NCBI GenBank assembly: GCA_910588295.1
Contig: CAJUQO010000067.1
Coordinates: 1 to 17,028, forward strand
Origin: an uncultured Lachnospiraceae bacterium
GTDB lineage: Bacteria > Bacillota > Clostridia > Lachnospirales > Lachnospiraceae
Direction of reading: 5' to 3'
Length of the DNA stretch: 17,028 bases
A program made the translations under genes and the position numbers. Of the stretch, positions 1 through 6,675 are shown piece after piece. The notes beneath the pieces are model-generated. The model was given only the letters and a program-made list of their open reading frames with translations, did not search any database and had not been told where the DNA came from. Each line of letters begins with the position of its first letter. Position 1 is the first letter of the stretch.

Positions 1-54
1 CGGTACTGGTTCACTATCGGTCACTAGTTAGTATTTAGCCTTGCGAGATGGTCC
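1..54 (-). rRNA. 23S rRNA internal fragment (chimeric window edge)
   Basis: Read on the minus strand, these bases contain the conserved bacterial 23S core words GACCATCTC, AAGGCTAAATACT, GTGACCGATAGTGAACCAG and TACCG. This is the domain I stretch around E. coli position 450, recognised from memory. The fragment has the same orientation as the lacI-type gene it joins and interrupts that reading frame. The junction lies near bases 52-60, where LacI-like codons give way to rRNA. An internal rRNA piece fused in frame to a regulator gene is most simply an assembly or read chimera at a contig end. A real rearrangement cannot be excluded from the sequence alone. Confidence 0.85.
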
Positions 55-795
55 CGTATCATAATTTCCCATGAGGACAGCGGTGGGACGATGTGGGCCG
101 GCCAGCAGCTCCTTCATTTTCTCATATCCCAGTTCCGTGGAATGGCGTCCCGTCTTTATGTATTCCTCTCTGACCGTAAGGCCCGCCTGAGCCATGGCCT
201 CCTCGTAGCCCTTGATTCTCTCAATTCCCGTATATTCCACGTCCGAGGCGATCACCGCAATATCTTTGTGGTTATTCTCCAGCAGGATATCCACGGCGCG
301 AAACGCCGCGATCCTGTTATCAATGCCCACACAGTCGAATTCTTCATCCTGGAAAGACCGGTCCACTAGTATCACCGGGGTTTTGTTCCGTCTGGCCGGT
401 TTCAGAAAGACGCTCCTCCTGCTCACGGGCAGTACGATAATGCCGTCTACTTTCCTGCTGACCAGAAATTTCAGGTTTTCCGCTTCGATTTTCTCATCAT
501 TGCAAGAATCGCAGCTCATCATCCCGTAGCCGTGTTTCCGGAGCTCCTGGCCGATATAATGCAGAAGCTTCCCCGAAAAGTAACTCTCCACATCATGGAC
601 CATGACCCCCACCAGCTTAGTCTGATGTTTTACCAGGCCTCTGGCCATCTCATTTACCTCATAATGCAGATCCTTAATGGCATTTTCAATCAGGATCTTA
701 TTTTCCGGCAGCACACTCCCCCCATTCAGATATTTTGAAATGGTTGCCATGGATAAACCCGTCCTGTTTTTGACATCACGCATGGTCGATGCCAT
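28..795 (-). CDS. LacI/PurR-family transcriptional regulator, 3' end lost at 23S junction
   Basis: This is a sugar-responsive DNA-binding repressor. Residues 1-50 hold the LacI helix-turn-helix and hinge, starting MRDVKNRTGLSMATISKYL. A periplasmic-binding-protein-like effector domain follows, with LVGVMV, DGIIVLPVS, VILVDR, VGIDN and AAFRAVDILL. I chose the ATG at 795 because a purine-rich GAGAGGCGG precedes it and the predicted promoter would start transcription near 839, ruling out the upstream ATG at 840. LacI proteins are usually 330-340 residues. This frame gives about 255 and ends in TGPSRKAKY, which is translated 23S rRNA sequence, so native coding probably stops near base 58 at MGNYD. 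The last ~75 residues of the effector domain are missing. Effector and target genes are unknown. AAACCGTTT boxes in its own leader suggest autoregulation. Confidence 0.88.
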   Translation of the reverse strand: MASTMRDVKNRTGLSMATISKYLNGGSVLPENKILIENAIKDLHYEVNEMARGLVKHQTKLVGVMVHDVESYFSGKLLHYIGQELRKHGYGMMSCDSCNDEKIEAENLKFLVSRKVDGIIVLPVSRRSVFLKPARRNKTPVILVDRSFQDEEFDCVGIDNRIAAFRAVDILLENNHKDIAVIASDVEYTGIERIKGYEEAMAQAGLTVREEYIKTGRHSTELGYEKMKELLAGPHRPTAVLMGNYDTGPSRKAKY

Positions 796-818
796 AATCT
801 CACCGCCTCTCTCGGCAC

Positions 819-828
819 AAACCGTTTT
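819..828. promoter_or_regulatory. operator-like box 1 (AAACCGTTTT)
   Basis: An odd palindrome, AAAC-C-GTTT, lies just downstream of the predicted start of the lacI-type transcript. Two further copies occur in the same divergent region. Symmetry around a CG-containing centre fits LacI-family operators, so autoregulation is inferred. Confidence 0.45.
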
Positions 829-845
829 GTTTTCTGTCACTTCTT

Positions 846-875
846 AGTAAAGCATATTTTTGTCTGTTAAGTCAA
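846..875 (-). promoter_or_regulatory. sigma-A promoter of the LacI-family gene
   Basis: On the minus strand the -35 is TTGACT (870-875) and the -10 is TTTACT (846-851), with an 18-base spacer. A TGC directly before the -10 makes it an extended -10. Predicted transcription start is near 839. This places the AAACCGTTTT box at about +11 to +20. Confidence 0.6.
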
Positions 876-943
876 TAAAACTTCCTGCATTTCCAATATT
901 TTCGCCGTTTTTTACCAGGGGGGTAAGCCCGCCTCAAACGGAG

Positions 944-954
944 AAAACCGTTTT
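944..954. promoter_or_regulatory. operator-like box 2 (AAAACCGTTTT)
   Basis: Second copy of the AAACCGTTT box, lengthened to 11 symmetric bases. It lies between the lacI-type promoter and the promoter of the lipoprotein gene. Just before it, AAACGG pairs with its CCGTTT as a second overlapping inverted repeat. Confidence 0.45.
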
Positions 955-983
955 GCACAGCCATTCTTAAAACATGGCGTAAA

Positions 984-992
984 AAACCGTTT
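984..992. promoter_or_regulatory. operator-like box 3 (AAACCGTTT)
   Basis: Third copy, 39 bases from box 2. It touches the expected -35 position of the plus-strand promoter whose -10 is at 1013-1018. Binding here would be expected to block that promoter, so the lipoprotein pair may be under the LacI-type regulator. Confidence 0.45.
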
Positions 993-1012
993 CATTTGTC
1001 CGTCATCTGTTG

Positions 1013-1018
1013 TATAAT
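1013..1018 (+). promoter_or_regulatory. -10 element for the lipoprotein/membrane protein pair
   Basis: A perfect TATAAT lies about 50 bases before the start codon. At 17 bases upstream only a poor -35 (TTTCAT) is present, so the promoter may be weak or need help. Box 3 overlaps the -35 region. Confidence 0.5.
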
Positions 1019-1067
1019 ACAGAGACATCAGTCTGGCTGACAGTTGAAACATACCGGAGGTTTTATT

Positions 1068-1604
1068 ATGAAACAATTTCGTCAACGCACCCCCTTGTTT
1101 TTTATGCTGATTCTCACCGCCGCTTTTATTTTCGGATGTCAGAAAAAAGAAGTTACATGCCCCTTCACAACAATCACCTGGGGAAATACACTGGAGGATA
1201 TCAGAGAACTGGAAGCGGACGGCGGCGAGACCTATGATTCCATATATGACGGTACAACCTATGCTTTCCCTAAAGACTATGACGGATTAACAGGAACCAT
1301 AAAATATATGTTCAACGGAGAAGGCAGACTTGTTTCCATGTCCTGGATGTACGAGGCAGACGATTCGGAAGACCTGGCCGCCGTCTATGAGAAAATCCAC
1401 GGCGAGGCAGAAAAAATGCTGGGAAAAAGCGGATTCAAATACAACAGGGAAGAGCTGGAAAAGGTGGCCGCGCCCGGGGATGTCTGGTATCTGGAATCGG
1501 GAAATGTGATTCTCACCACTGTCGATGCCAGCGATCTGAAAGCGCTGCAGTATACGTTTCTGCACCCTGACGTATCCGAAGACCGGCCGCAGAACGGCCA
1601 ATAG
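1068..1604 (+). CDS. small putative lipoprotein, function unknown
   Basis: A 178-residue secreted protein. The ATG at 1068 follows CGGAGG (1055-1060) at seven bases and is preferred over the upstream ATG at 1044, which has no ribosome site. The N-terminus is a signal peptide: KQFRQR, a hydrophobic stretch, then FIFGC with Cys24 as the likely lipidated residue. The lipobox is imperfect (Phe at -2) but is followed by the polar QKKE typical of Gram-positive lipoproteins. The mature part is acidic, with a TITWGNTLEDIRELE segment and a possible amphipathic helix around EKIHGEAEKMLGKSG. I do not recognise the domain. It probably sits on the outer face of the membrane. It shares an operon with the membrane protein 29 bases downstream, but nothing indicates a shared reaction. 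Confidence 0.82.
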   Translation: MKQFRQRTPLFFMLILTAAFIFGCQKKEVTCPFTTITWGNTLEDIRELEADGGETYDSIYDGTTYAFPKDYDGLTGTIKYMFNGEGRLVSMSWMYEADDSEDLAAVYEKIHGEAEKMLGKSGFKYNREELEKVAAPGDVWYLESGNVILTTVDASDLKALQYTFLHPDVSEDRPQNGQ

Positions 1605-1633
1605 AAAAAATCCGGCAGGAGGTGTATAACCTT

Positions 1634-2278
1634 ATGACAACACAGACAAACCGTCGGGAGTGGCTGCTGCGCCTCTGCTTTCTGACTCTCGGGCTCATCA
1701 TCGCCCACCTGGGCGTGACGTTGTTTCTGATCAGCAGCCTGGGAACCGACACCTTTACCGTTTTCGCATCCGGCATCTCCCGCACCACCGGCATTTCCGT
1801 GGGCCTGTGCCACAGCGGTATCCAGTGTATACTGATCCTGCTGATGCTCCTGTTTGCAAAAGGCTACATAAAAACCGGTTCCTTTATCTGCTGCCTTCTG
1901 GGCGGCCCCATTATCGACATATTCAACTGGTTTCTGGGGCGGTTTGTGACCGCCGCTTCCCCTATGGCTCTGCGGCTGGCCGTTATGGTATTGGGCTGCG
2001 TGATCCTGTCCGTCGGCATGGCCCTGGTCATCGCTTCCGACGCCGGCACCGGACCCAACGACCTGGTGGCCGTCATCCTCACGGATAAACTGCAGAAATT
2101 CCAGTTCCGCACCGTCCGCATCTGCTGCGACCTCTTTTTTATCGCCGCCGGATGGCTGCTGGGCGGAACCGTCGGCATCGGCACGGTGGCAGCCGCGTTT
2201 CTGGTAGGCCCGGTGGTACAGATTTTTCTTCCCATACACAGGAAGAACATAGAGCATATATTAAAAAGGCGCTTTTAA
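1634..2278 (+). CDS. YczE/YitT-type integral membrane protein
   Basis: A 214-residue polytopic membrane protein with about five or six hydrophobic helices. Motifs typical of the YczE/YyaS/YitT group are LISSLGTDTFTVFASGIS near the N-terminus, GGPIIDIFNWFLG in the middle, and DAGTGPNDLVAVIL and GIGTVAAAFLVGPVVQIF in the second half. The duplicated GT(D/G)xx glycine loops suggest an internal repeat. The GTG at 1622 lies within the AGGAGG (1617-1622), so the ATG at 1634 was taken. Family members are mostly uncharacterised; transport or export roles have been suggested. It is second in a two-gene operon after a lipoprotein, and its stop codon lies inside a terminator stem. Substrate unknown. Confidence 0.82.
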   Translation: MTTQTNRREWLLRLCFLTLGLIIAHLGVTLFLISSLGTDTFTVFASGISRTTGISVGLCHSGIQCILILLMLLFAKGYIKTGSFICCLLGGPIIDIFNWFLGRFVTAASPMALRLAVMVLGCVILSVGMALVIASDAGTGPNDLVAVILTDKLQKFQFRTVRICCDLFFIAAGWLLGGTVGIGTVAAAFLVGPVVQIFLPIHRKNIEHILKRRF

Positions 2279-2289
2279 GGCGCTTTTTT
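2263..2289. terminator. bidirectional intrinsic terminator
   Basis: The stem AAAAAGGCGC (2263-2272) pairs with GCGCTTTTTT (2280-2289), including one G-U pair, with a 7-base loop. T runs follow on both strands. It can end the plus-strand lipoprotein/YczE-type operon, whose stop codon is in the loop, and the converging TRAP operon. Confidence 0.75.
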
Positions 2290-2304
2290 AATGCCATACA
2301 GTAA

Positions 2305-2345
2305 GCCCCCGCCACACCAGAGGCATGCTCTATAGTGGCGGGGGC
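2305..2345. terminator. strong GC hairpin downstream of dctM
   Basis: GCCCCCGCCAC (2305-2315) pairs perfectly over 11 bases with GTGGCGGGGGC (2335-2345). A small inner AGAG/CTCT stem lies in the 19-base loop. No T run follows directly on the minus strand. It may protect or stabilise the 3' end of the TRAP operon mRNA ahead of the terminator at 2263-2289. Confidence 0.5.
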
Positions 2346-2370
2346 GCAGCATTACTATTTTTTCTATCGC

Positions 2371-3675
2371 TTACACCAGGCTCAGCAGAGTGGGGATAAG
2401 CAGCGAGATCATCGGTATGTAAGTTACCAGCAAAAGGCCGACGGCGATAACCGCAAAGTACGGGAGCAGATATTTCATCACACTCTCAATCGTCACACCG
2501 CCCACTTTACATCCGGTAAACAGGATCGTACCCACCGGAGGCGTGATCGTACCCACCGCCAGATTGTAGCAGAGCACGATACCGAAATGAACCGGATTCA
2601 TGCCAAGCCCTGTACAGATCGGCAGAAAGATCGGCGTGAAAATCAGGATAGCAGGTGTGGCGTCCATAAAGGTACCCACCACCAGCAGAATGATATTCAT
2701 CAGCAGGAAGATGATGATCTTATTATCCGTAAGGCTTAAAACCGCGTTGGCGATCAAATCCGGGATGCCGGTAAAGGCCATGGCCCAGGACATGATGGAG
2801 GAAAGGCCGATCATGAAGGTGATCGTACCTGTCATTCTGGCGGACTCCGCCACGATCCGCGGAATATCCGTGATCTTGATGGAACGGTAGATCAGGGAAA
2901 GGATCACTGCGTAAACCACTGCGATAGCCGACCCCTCCGTCGCTGTAAAGATACCGCCCAGAATACCGCCGATGACGATCACGATCAGCAGGAGGCTGGG
3001 GATCGCGTCCAGCAGCGTTTTCACTGCCACGGAGAAGGTCACTCTCTCCTCGTTCTGGTAACCCAGCTTCTTGCCGGTGATAGCCGCCAGAACCATGATA
3101 CCGGCGCCCCAGAGGATGCCCGGAATATAACCGGCCATAAACAGGGCGGACACGGATACGCTTCCGGCCACCGTGGAAAATACGATCATCGTGTTACTGG
3201 GAGGAATCAGCATACCCACCGGAGCGGATGCCACGTTTACCGCCGTGGAGAAATCCGGGTCATAGCCCTCGTCCTTCTCCAGAGGGCCGATCGTGCCGCC
3301 CATAGCCGCTGCCGCGGCAGCGCCGGAGCCGCTGATGGCGCCAAAAAGCATGTTTGCCACTACATTTGTCTGGGCCAGAGCCGAGGGCATACGACCGCTT
3401 AAGACCTTCGCGCAGTTTACCAGACGGATAGCGATACCGCCGTTATTCATGATGTTTCCGGCCAGGATGAAGAACGGGATGGCAATCAGGGAAAACGAGT
3501 TCGATCCCGCAAACAAACGCTGCGCCGATGTGGTGAATGCGATGTAGCCCGGAAGCATACATATCATGGAAATGGCTGAGGAGAGGCCGATACTCACACC
3601 GATCGGAACGCCCAGAGCCAGAAAGATCACTAACAATATTACCATTACAAGAGCAACCTGAAGTGCTACTGACAT
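2371..3675 (-). CDS. dctM: TRAP transporter large permease (DctM family)
   Basis: This is the 434-residue membrane channel subunit of a tripartite ATP-independent periplasmic (TRAP) transporter, which uses an ion gradient to import organic or sugar acids. It has the normal family length and about a dozen hydrophobic helices. Family signatures include LALGVPIGVSIGLSS near residue 20, AIPFFILAGNIMNNGGIA near 70, GAISGSGAAAAAAMG near 112, APVGMLIPPSNTMIVFS near 150, FMDATPAILIFTPIFLPI near 340 and TPPVGTILFTGC near 385. The start is fixed by AGGAGG overlapping the end of dctQ, seven bases before the ATG. It is the last gene of the six-gene operon. The TRAP subunit does not reveal the substrate; the enzymes encoded upstream point to a sugar acid. 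Confidence 0.95.
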   Translation of the reverse strand: MSVALQVALVMVILLVIFLALGVPIGVSIGLSSAISMICMLPGYIAFTTSAQRLFAGSNSFSLIAIPFFILAGNIMNNGGIAIRLVNCAKVLSGRMPSALAQTNVVANMLFGAISGSGAAAAAAMGGTIGPLEKDEGYDPDFSTAVNVASAPVGMLIPPSNTMIVFSTVAGSVSVSALFMAGYIPGILWGAGIMVLAAITGKKLGYQNEERVTFSVAVKTLLDAIPSLLLIVIVIGGILGGIFTATEGSAIAVVYAVILSLIYRSIKITDIPRIVAESARMTGTITFMIGLSSIMSWAMAFTGIPDLIANAVLSLTDNKIIIFLLMNIILLVVGTFMDATPAILIFTPIFLPICTGLGMNPVHFGIVLCYNLAVGTITPPVGTILFTGCKVGGVTIESVMKYLLPYFAVIAVGLLLVTYIPMISLLIPTLLSLV

Positions 3676-3686
3676 ATGTTGACCTC

Positions 3687-4151
3687 CTATTCTTTCGCGT
3701 ATTTTATGATGTTCAGAATGCTGTAGAATACGATCAGCACCCCGCTCACAGGTATGATGGAATAGATGACCCCGGTGGGGATCTTCAAAATAGAATCATA
3801 CTGCACCATATTGATACTGGTGATGGAGCCGCCGCCGTAGATCAGGATCAGCACGGAAAACACGATGACCACGCACTCTCCGAAGATATTGACAATCTTC
3901 AGCGAAGTGCCTGTAAACATATTTTTCAGCGCCGTGATACAGATATGGTCTCTCTGTCCGAACACATAGGTCGCGGAGAGGAGGATCAGCCATACGAACA
4001 GATATCTGGTCAGAACCTCACTGACGCTGCTGGGGCTGTTGAACACGTAACGGGTGACTACCTGGTAGGTGGTCAGGATCACCATCGCAATGAAAAACAC
4101 GACACAGACCGCAGTAATTACTTTGTCGAGAACAGTTTTGATCTTATCCAT
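3687..4151 (-). CDS. dctQ: TRAP transporter small permease (DctQ family)
   Basis: The 154-residue small membrane subunit that partners DctM. It shows four hydrophobic helices (about residues 12-28, 50-64, 87-106 and 127-146). The family motif is QVVTRYVFNSPSSVSEVLTRYLFVW at residues 30-54, here split as QVVTRYVFNS and SEVLTRYLFVW. The conserved GQRDHI loop follows near residue 65. Its ATG lies two bases after the dctP stop, with GGGAGGGAGAG as ribosome site inside the end of dctP. Its own stop codon overlaps the ribosome site of dctM. P, Q and M are therefore tightly linked and probably translationally coupled. Confidence 0.92.
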   Translation of the reverse strand: MDKIKTVLDKVITAVCVVFFIAMVILTTYQVVTRYVFNSPSSVSEVLTRYLFVWLILLSATYVFGQRDHICITALKNMFTGTSLKIVNIFGECVVIVFSVLILIYGGGSITSINMVQYDSILKIPTGVIYSIIPVSGVLIVFYSILNIIKYAKE

Positions 4152-4153
4152 AC

Positions 4154-5167
4154 TTACTCTCCCTCCCTCAACGCGATGATATCATTGTAGATTTTTTTCG
4201 TGACATCCGACTGATTGGCCACCTTGTCGAGCAGCGGCTGGCAGAGGCTTCTAAATTCCTCCACATCGGGATAACAGAACTCGGTGCCTTTCTCGGTGAT
4301 GACCGTTTTGGCCTCCTCGATCTTCTCGCGGAAGGTGGCAAACTCCGTCTTGGTGGAGTCGAGCACAAGCTCTTCAAAGATCGCCCGGTCTTCCTCTGTC
4401 ATGGCATCCAGAAACTCTGTGCTGGCCACCACCACGTCGGGATGGACGATATGCTTGGTATACACATAATACGGGGCAACCTCATAGTGTTTGAAGTCGT
4501 TAAACACCAGCTCGCTGTTCTCCGCCGCGTCGATGACGCCCTGCTGCAGCGCCGTGTACACCTCGGACTGGGCCATGGCCGCGCCCTGGCCGCCCATGAG
4601 CCTGGTCATCTCTATGTAAGTAGGGCTGTCATTCACACGGATAATCATACCTTTCAGGTCAGCCGCGGAATTCACCGGCTTCGTCGTATAGACATTCCGT
4701 TCACCTGCCGTATAAACAGTCATAACCTTGAAGCTATACTTTCTGGACGATTCAAACAGATCGTCAAACACACCGCCTGTCACGGCCTTTTCCATATGAT
4801 CGATACCGTCATACAGATAGGGCGTACCCACGATGGCAAAATCCGGATCATACCCCTCTGGGACACTGCAGGGCACGATGGCCATCTGCAAAGCGCCGGT
4901 GCGGATCAGTTCCGCCATGGCGCCCTGCTCGCCCAGAACGCCGTTGGCATAGATCGTCATATGGTATCTCCCGTTTGTCGCTTCCTCAAACTTCTCTCCC
5001 AGCTCTTTCATGGCCAGGTACTGGGGATGCTGTTCGTTCTGGTTGAAGGCAACCCGGATCTCCGTCACCTCCTGCCCGTCCGCCGTCTTGGTTCCCGACG
5101 TGGCCAGAATCGCAATAACCGCGATGAAGCCGATGACAGACAGGCATGCCACTATTTTTTTCAACAT
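4154..5167 (-). CDS. dctP: TRAP transporter solute-binding protein (DctP family)
   Basis: The 337-residue extracellular receptor that delivers substrate to DctQM. The mature domain has the DctP hallmarks: VAFNQNEQHPQYLAMKELGEKF, YANGVLGEQGAMAELIRTGALQM, GTPYLYD and ERNVYTTKPV. The signature LKGMIIRVNDSPTYIEMTRL follows, with Arg177 the expected carboxylate-binding arginine. After it come GAAMAQSEVYTALQQGVIDAAENS and later YYVYTKHI. Length is normal. The N-terminus is a hydrophobic signal or anchor (residues 1-24) ending in ATSGTKTADG, with no lipobox cysteine. AGGAGGAG lies six bases before the ATG. Arg177 indicates a carboxylated ligand; the identity is not readable from sequence. Confidence 0.95.
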   Translation of the reverse strand: MLKKIVACLSVIGFIAVIAILATSGTKTADGQEVTEIRVAFNQNEQHPQYLAMKELGEKFEEATNGRYHMTIYANGVLGEQGAMAELIRTGALQMAIVPCSVPEGYDPDFAIVGTPYLYDGIDHMEKAVTGGVFDDLFESSRKYSFKVMTVYTAGERNVYTTKPVNSAADLKGMIIRVNDSPTYIEMTRLMGGQGAAMAQSEVYTALQQGVIDAAENSELVFNDFKHYEVAPYYVYTKHIVHPDVVVASTEFLDAMTEEDRAIFEELVLDSTKTEFATFREKIEEAKTVITEKGTEFCYPDVEEFRSLCQPLLDKVANQSDVTKKIYNDIIALREGE

Positions 5168-5203
5168 AGCTTTCTCCTCCTGATATTCGTTTGTCGCAAA
5201 ATG

Positions 5204-5668
5204 CTAGATAAGCGTTGTTCTGACTTTAATGACCACTTTACGAACAGTCATGGGGGCATTTACCGCCACGGCCGGCCTGTGGATATCGCAGGGGAAGAAC
5301 ACGCTGACGCATCCCGGAACCGCATAGATAAAGCCCTCATTCTCCACACTCTTGTAAAAGATCAGATCCCGCTCCAGGATATGCTCGGCCACTTCATATT
5401 TCCCTGTGTTGGGTGTGAAGCCCAGCTTCTCCTCGCCGGACGCCAGGAACTGGATGTCCAGGTAATCCTCATGGGATTCCGGCCTTTTCTCATCTGCCGG
5501 CCCGGTCTCGGCATCAAATACCTGCACATAGATATCCTTACCCTGTAGTTCATATACTCCGGGCTCCATGGCAGTAAAATCATTCTCTTTCAGATAGGCG
5601 ATCATTTTCCGAATAACTTCCGGATAGGCTTTATGATCATCGTTTGCATATATGGATGTAAAAATCAT
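5204..5668 (-). CDS. YhcH/YjgK/YiaL family cupin (possible sugar anomerase)
   Basis: A 154-residue single-domain beta-barrel protein of the DUF386 family. The ATG at 5668 has AAGGAG seven bases upstream; an in-frame extension to 5722 has no ribosome site and overlaps the upstream reductase gene, so it was dropped. Family motifs are ESHEDYLDIQFLASGEE (residues 64-80) and FFPCDIHRPAVAV (residues 125-137), which carry the expected metal-binding His and Glu residues. Known members include E. coli YiaL in the 2,3-diketogulonate operon, and YhcH/NanQ, linked to sialic acid anomer interconversion. Position between a reductase and a TRAP transporter mirrors YiaL next to YiaMNO. A role in presenting the right ring or anomer form of the imported sugar is inferred. 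Confidence 0.9.
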   Translation of the reverse strand: MIFTSIYANDDHKAYPEVIRKMIAYLKENDFTAMEPGVYELQGKDIYVQVFDAETGPADEKRPESHEDYLDIQFLASGEEKLGFTPNTGKYEVAEHILERDLIFYKSVENEGFIYAVPGCVSVFFPCDIHRPAVAVNAPMTVRKVVIKVRTTLI

Positions 5669-5696
5669 ACTTTTTCTCCTTCTTTTGCTGTTTAAG

Positions 5697-6611
5697 CTAC
5701 TGCTCCCTTCCCTCCATGGCATGAACCATATTCACCACAAACTCATGGGCGGGCACGGCCACGCCGCACTTCGCCGCCGCGCGCACGACGGCTCCGCTGA
5801 TGGTGTCCACCTCCGTCCTTCTGCCCGCCCGTAGGTCGGCGCGGATGGACGTACAGCCATTCGGATTGTCCAGAGAAGTCCGGCGGACTTTTTCCGTGAT
5901 AGCTTCCTCATCACATGAAAGCCCCATAGCCCGGGCCGTGCACACCGCTTCATGGATCAGCCTGACAGTCATGGCCCAGGCATATTCATTGGCAGCAATG
6001 TAGCCCATATCTACCTGCAAAACGCCGGTCACGGCGCTCAGAGAAACATTCGTAAATAATTTGTCCCAGATAAGCTGCTGGATATTCTCGTGGATCTTTA
6101 CCTGAAATCCGCAGCTGTCAAAGGCTTCTTTCAAGGCAGGCAGGAATCCGTCCGTATCCTCGGTTAAAAGTCCCACATTGGTGCGGCCCACGCCGCCTCT
6201 TCTCACATGGCCCGGCTCCAGGACAGCTCCGTTGTCCTCCGTTGTTCCAATCACCACATGCTCCCCGGGGACGAATTCTTTCAGCAAATCTTCGTGCCCC
6301 GCACCGTTCTGCAGCGTCAAAAGCCGGGTCTTGGGCCCAATCAGGTTTCTGTTCCCTGCCAGAGCCGCCCTGGAAAAGATAGCCTTCACAAACAGGATCA
6401 CCAGATCCACATCTGTAATTCCATCTGTGGATGTGACGGCTGTGGGATGGTAAACATTTGTCGTATTGTTTTCATCAATCTTCAGTCCCTCACCGTTGAT
6501 CTTATCCACGACGGCCTGATTGGTATCCACCAGATACACTTCATTATTCGCGGAAAGCCGTCCTCCGTAAATGGAGCCCATGGCCCCCGCCCCAATCACA
6601 ACAATCTTCAA
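5697..6611 (-). CDS. PanE/ApbA-family ketoacid reductase (TTG start)
   Basis: A 304-residue NADPH-dependent 2-ketoacid reductase of the ketopantoate reductase family. The Rossmann GAGAMG is at residues 7-12. Lys76 lies in LFVKAIFS, QNG at 101-103 and WDKLFTN at 182-188 with the catalytic-type Lys184. The C-terminal substrate region NPNGCTSIRADLRAGRRTEVD includes Ser255, Glu267 and Asp269. The start is TTG, seven bases after GGGAGG; no in-frame ATG has a comparable site. Family enzymes reduce ketopantoate, but many paralogues in catabolic operons act on other 2-ketoacids. Neighbours here are a TRAP transporter, a YiaL-type protein and a cyclase, with no panB or panC, so a sugar-acid substrate is more likely than pantothenate synthesis. 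Confidence 0.9.
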   Translation of the reverse strand: MKIVVIGAGAMGSIYGGRLSANNEVYLVDTNQAVVDKINGEGLKIDENNTTNVYHPTAVTSTDGITDVDLVILFVKAIFSRAALAGNRNLIGPKTRLLTLQNGAGHEDLLKEFVPGEHVVIGTTEDNGAVLEPGHVRRGGVGRTNVGLLTEDTDGFLPALKEAFDSCGFQVKIHENIQQLIWDKLFTNVSLSAVTGVLQVDMGYIAANEYAWAMTVRLIHEAVCTARAMGLSCDEEAITEKVRRTSLDNPNGCTSIRADLRAGRRTEVDTISGAVVRAAAKCGVAVPAHEFVVNMVHAMEGREQ

Positions 6612-6675
6612 CTTTCTTCCTCCCTTTTCGGCTTTTTATCACTTCAAGAGGCCCTCTATGGGGCCTCGGCATATC

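Noticed and set aside
1385..2257. 290-residue minus-strand frame opposite the lipoprotein and YczE-type genes
   Set aside because: It is antisense to two genes with ribosome sites and recognisable membrane or signal features, is Gln/His/Asp-rich low-complexity, and has no ribosome site.
4442..5548. 368-residue plus-strand frame opposite dctP and the YhcH-type gene
   Set aside because: It is a shadow of two clear families on the other strand, rich in His and Arg, with no ribosome site or family match.
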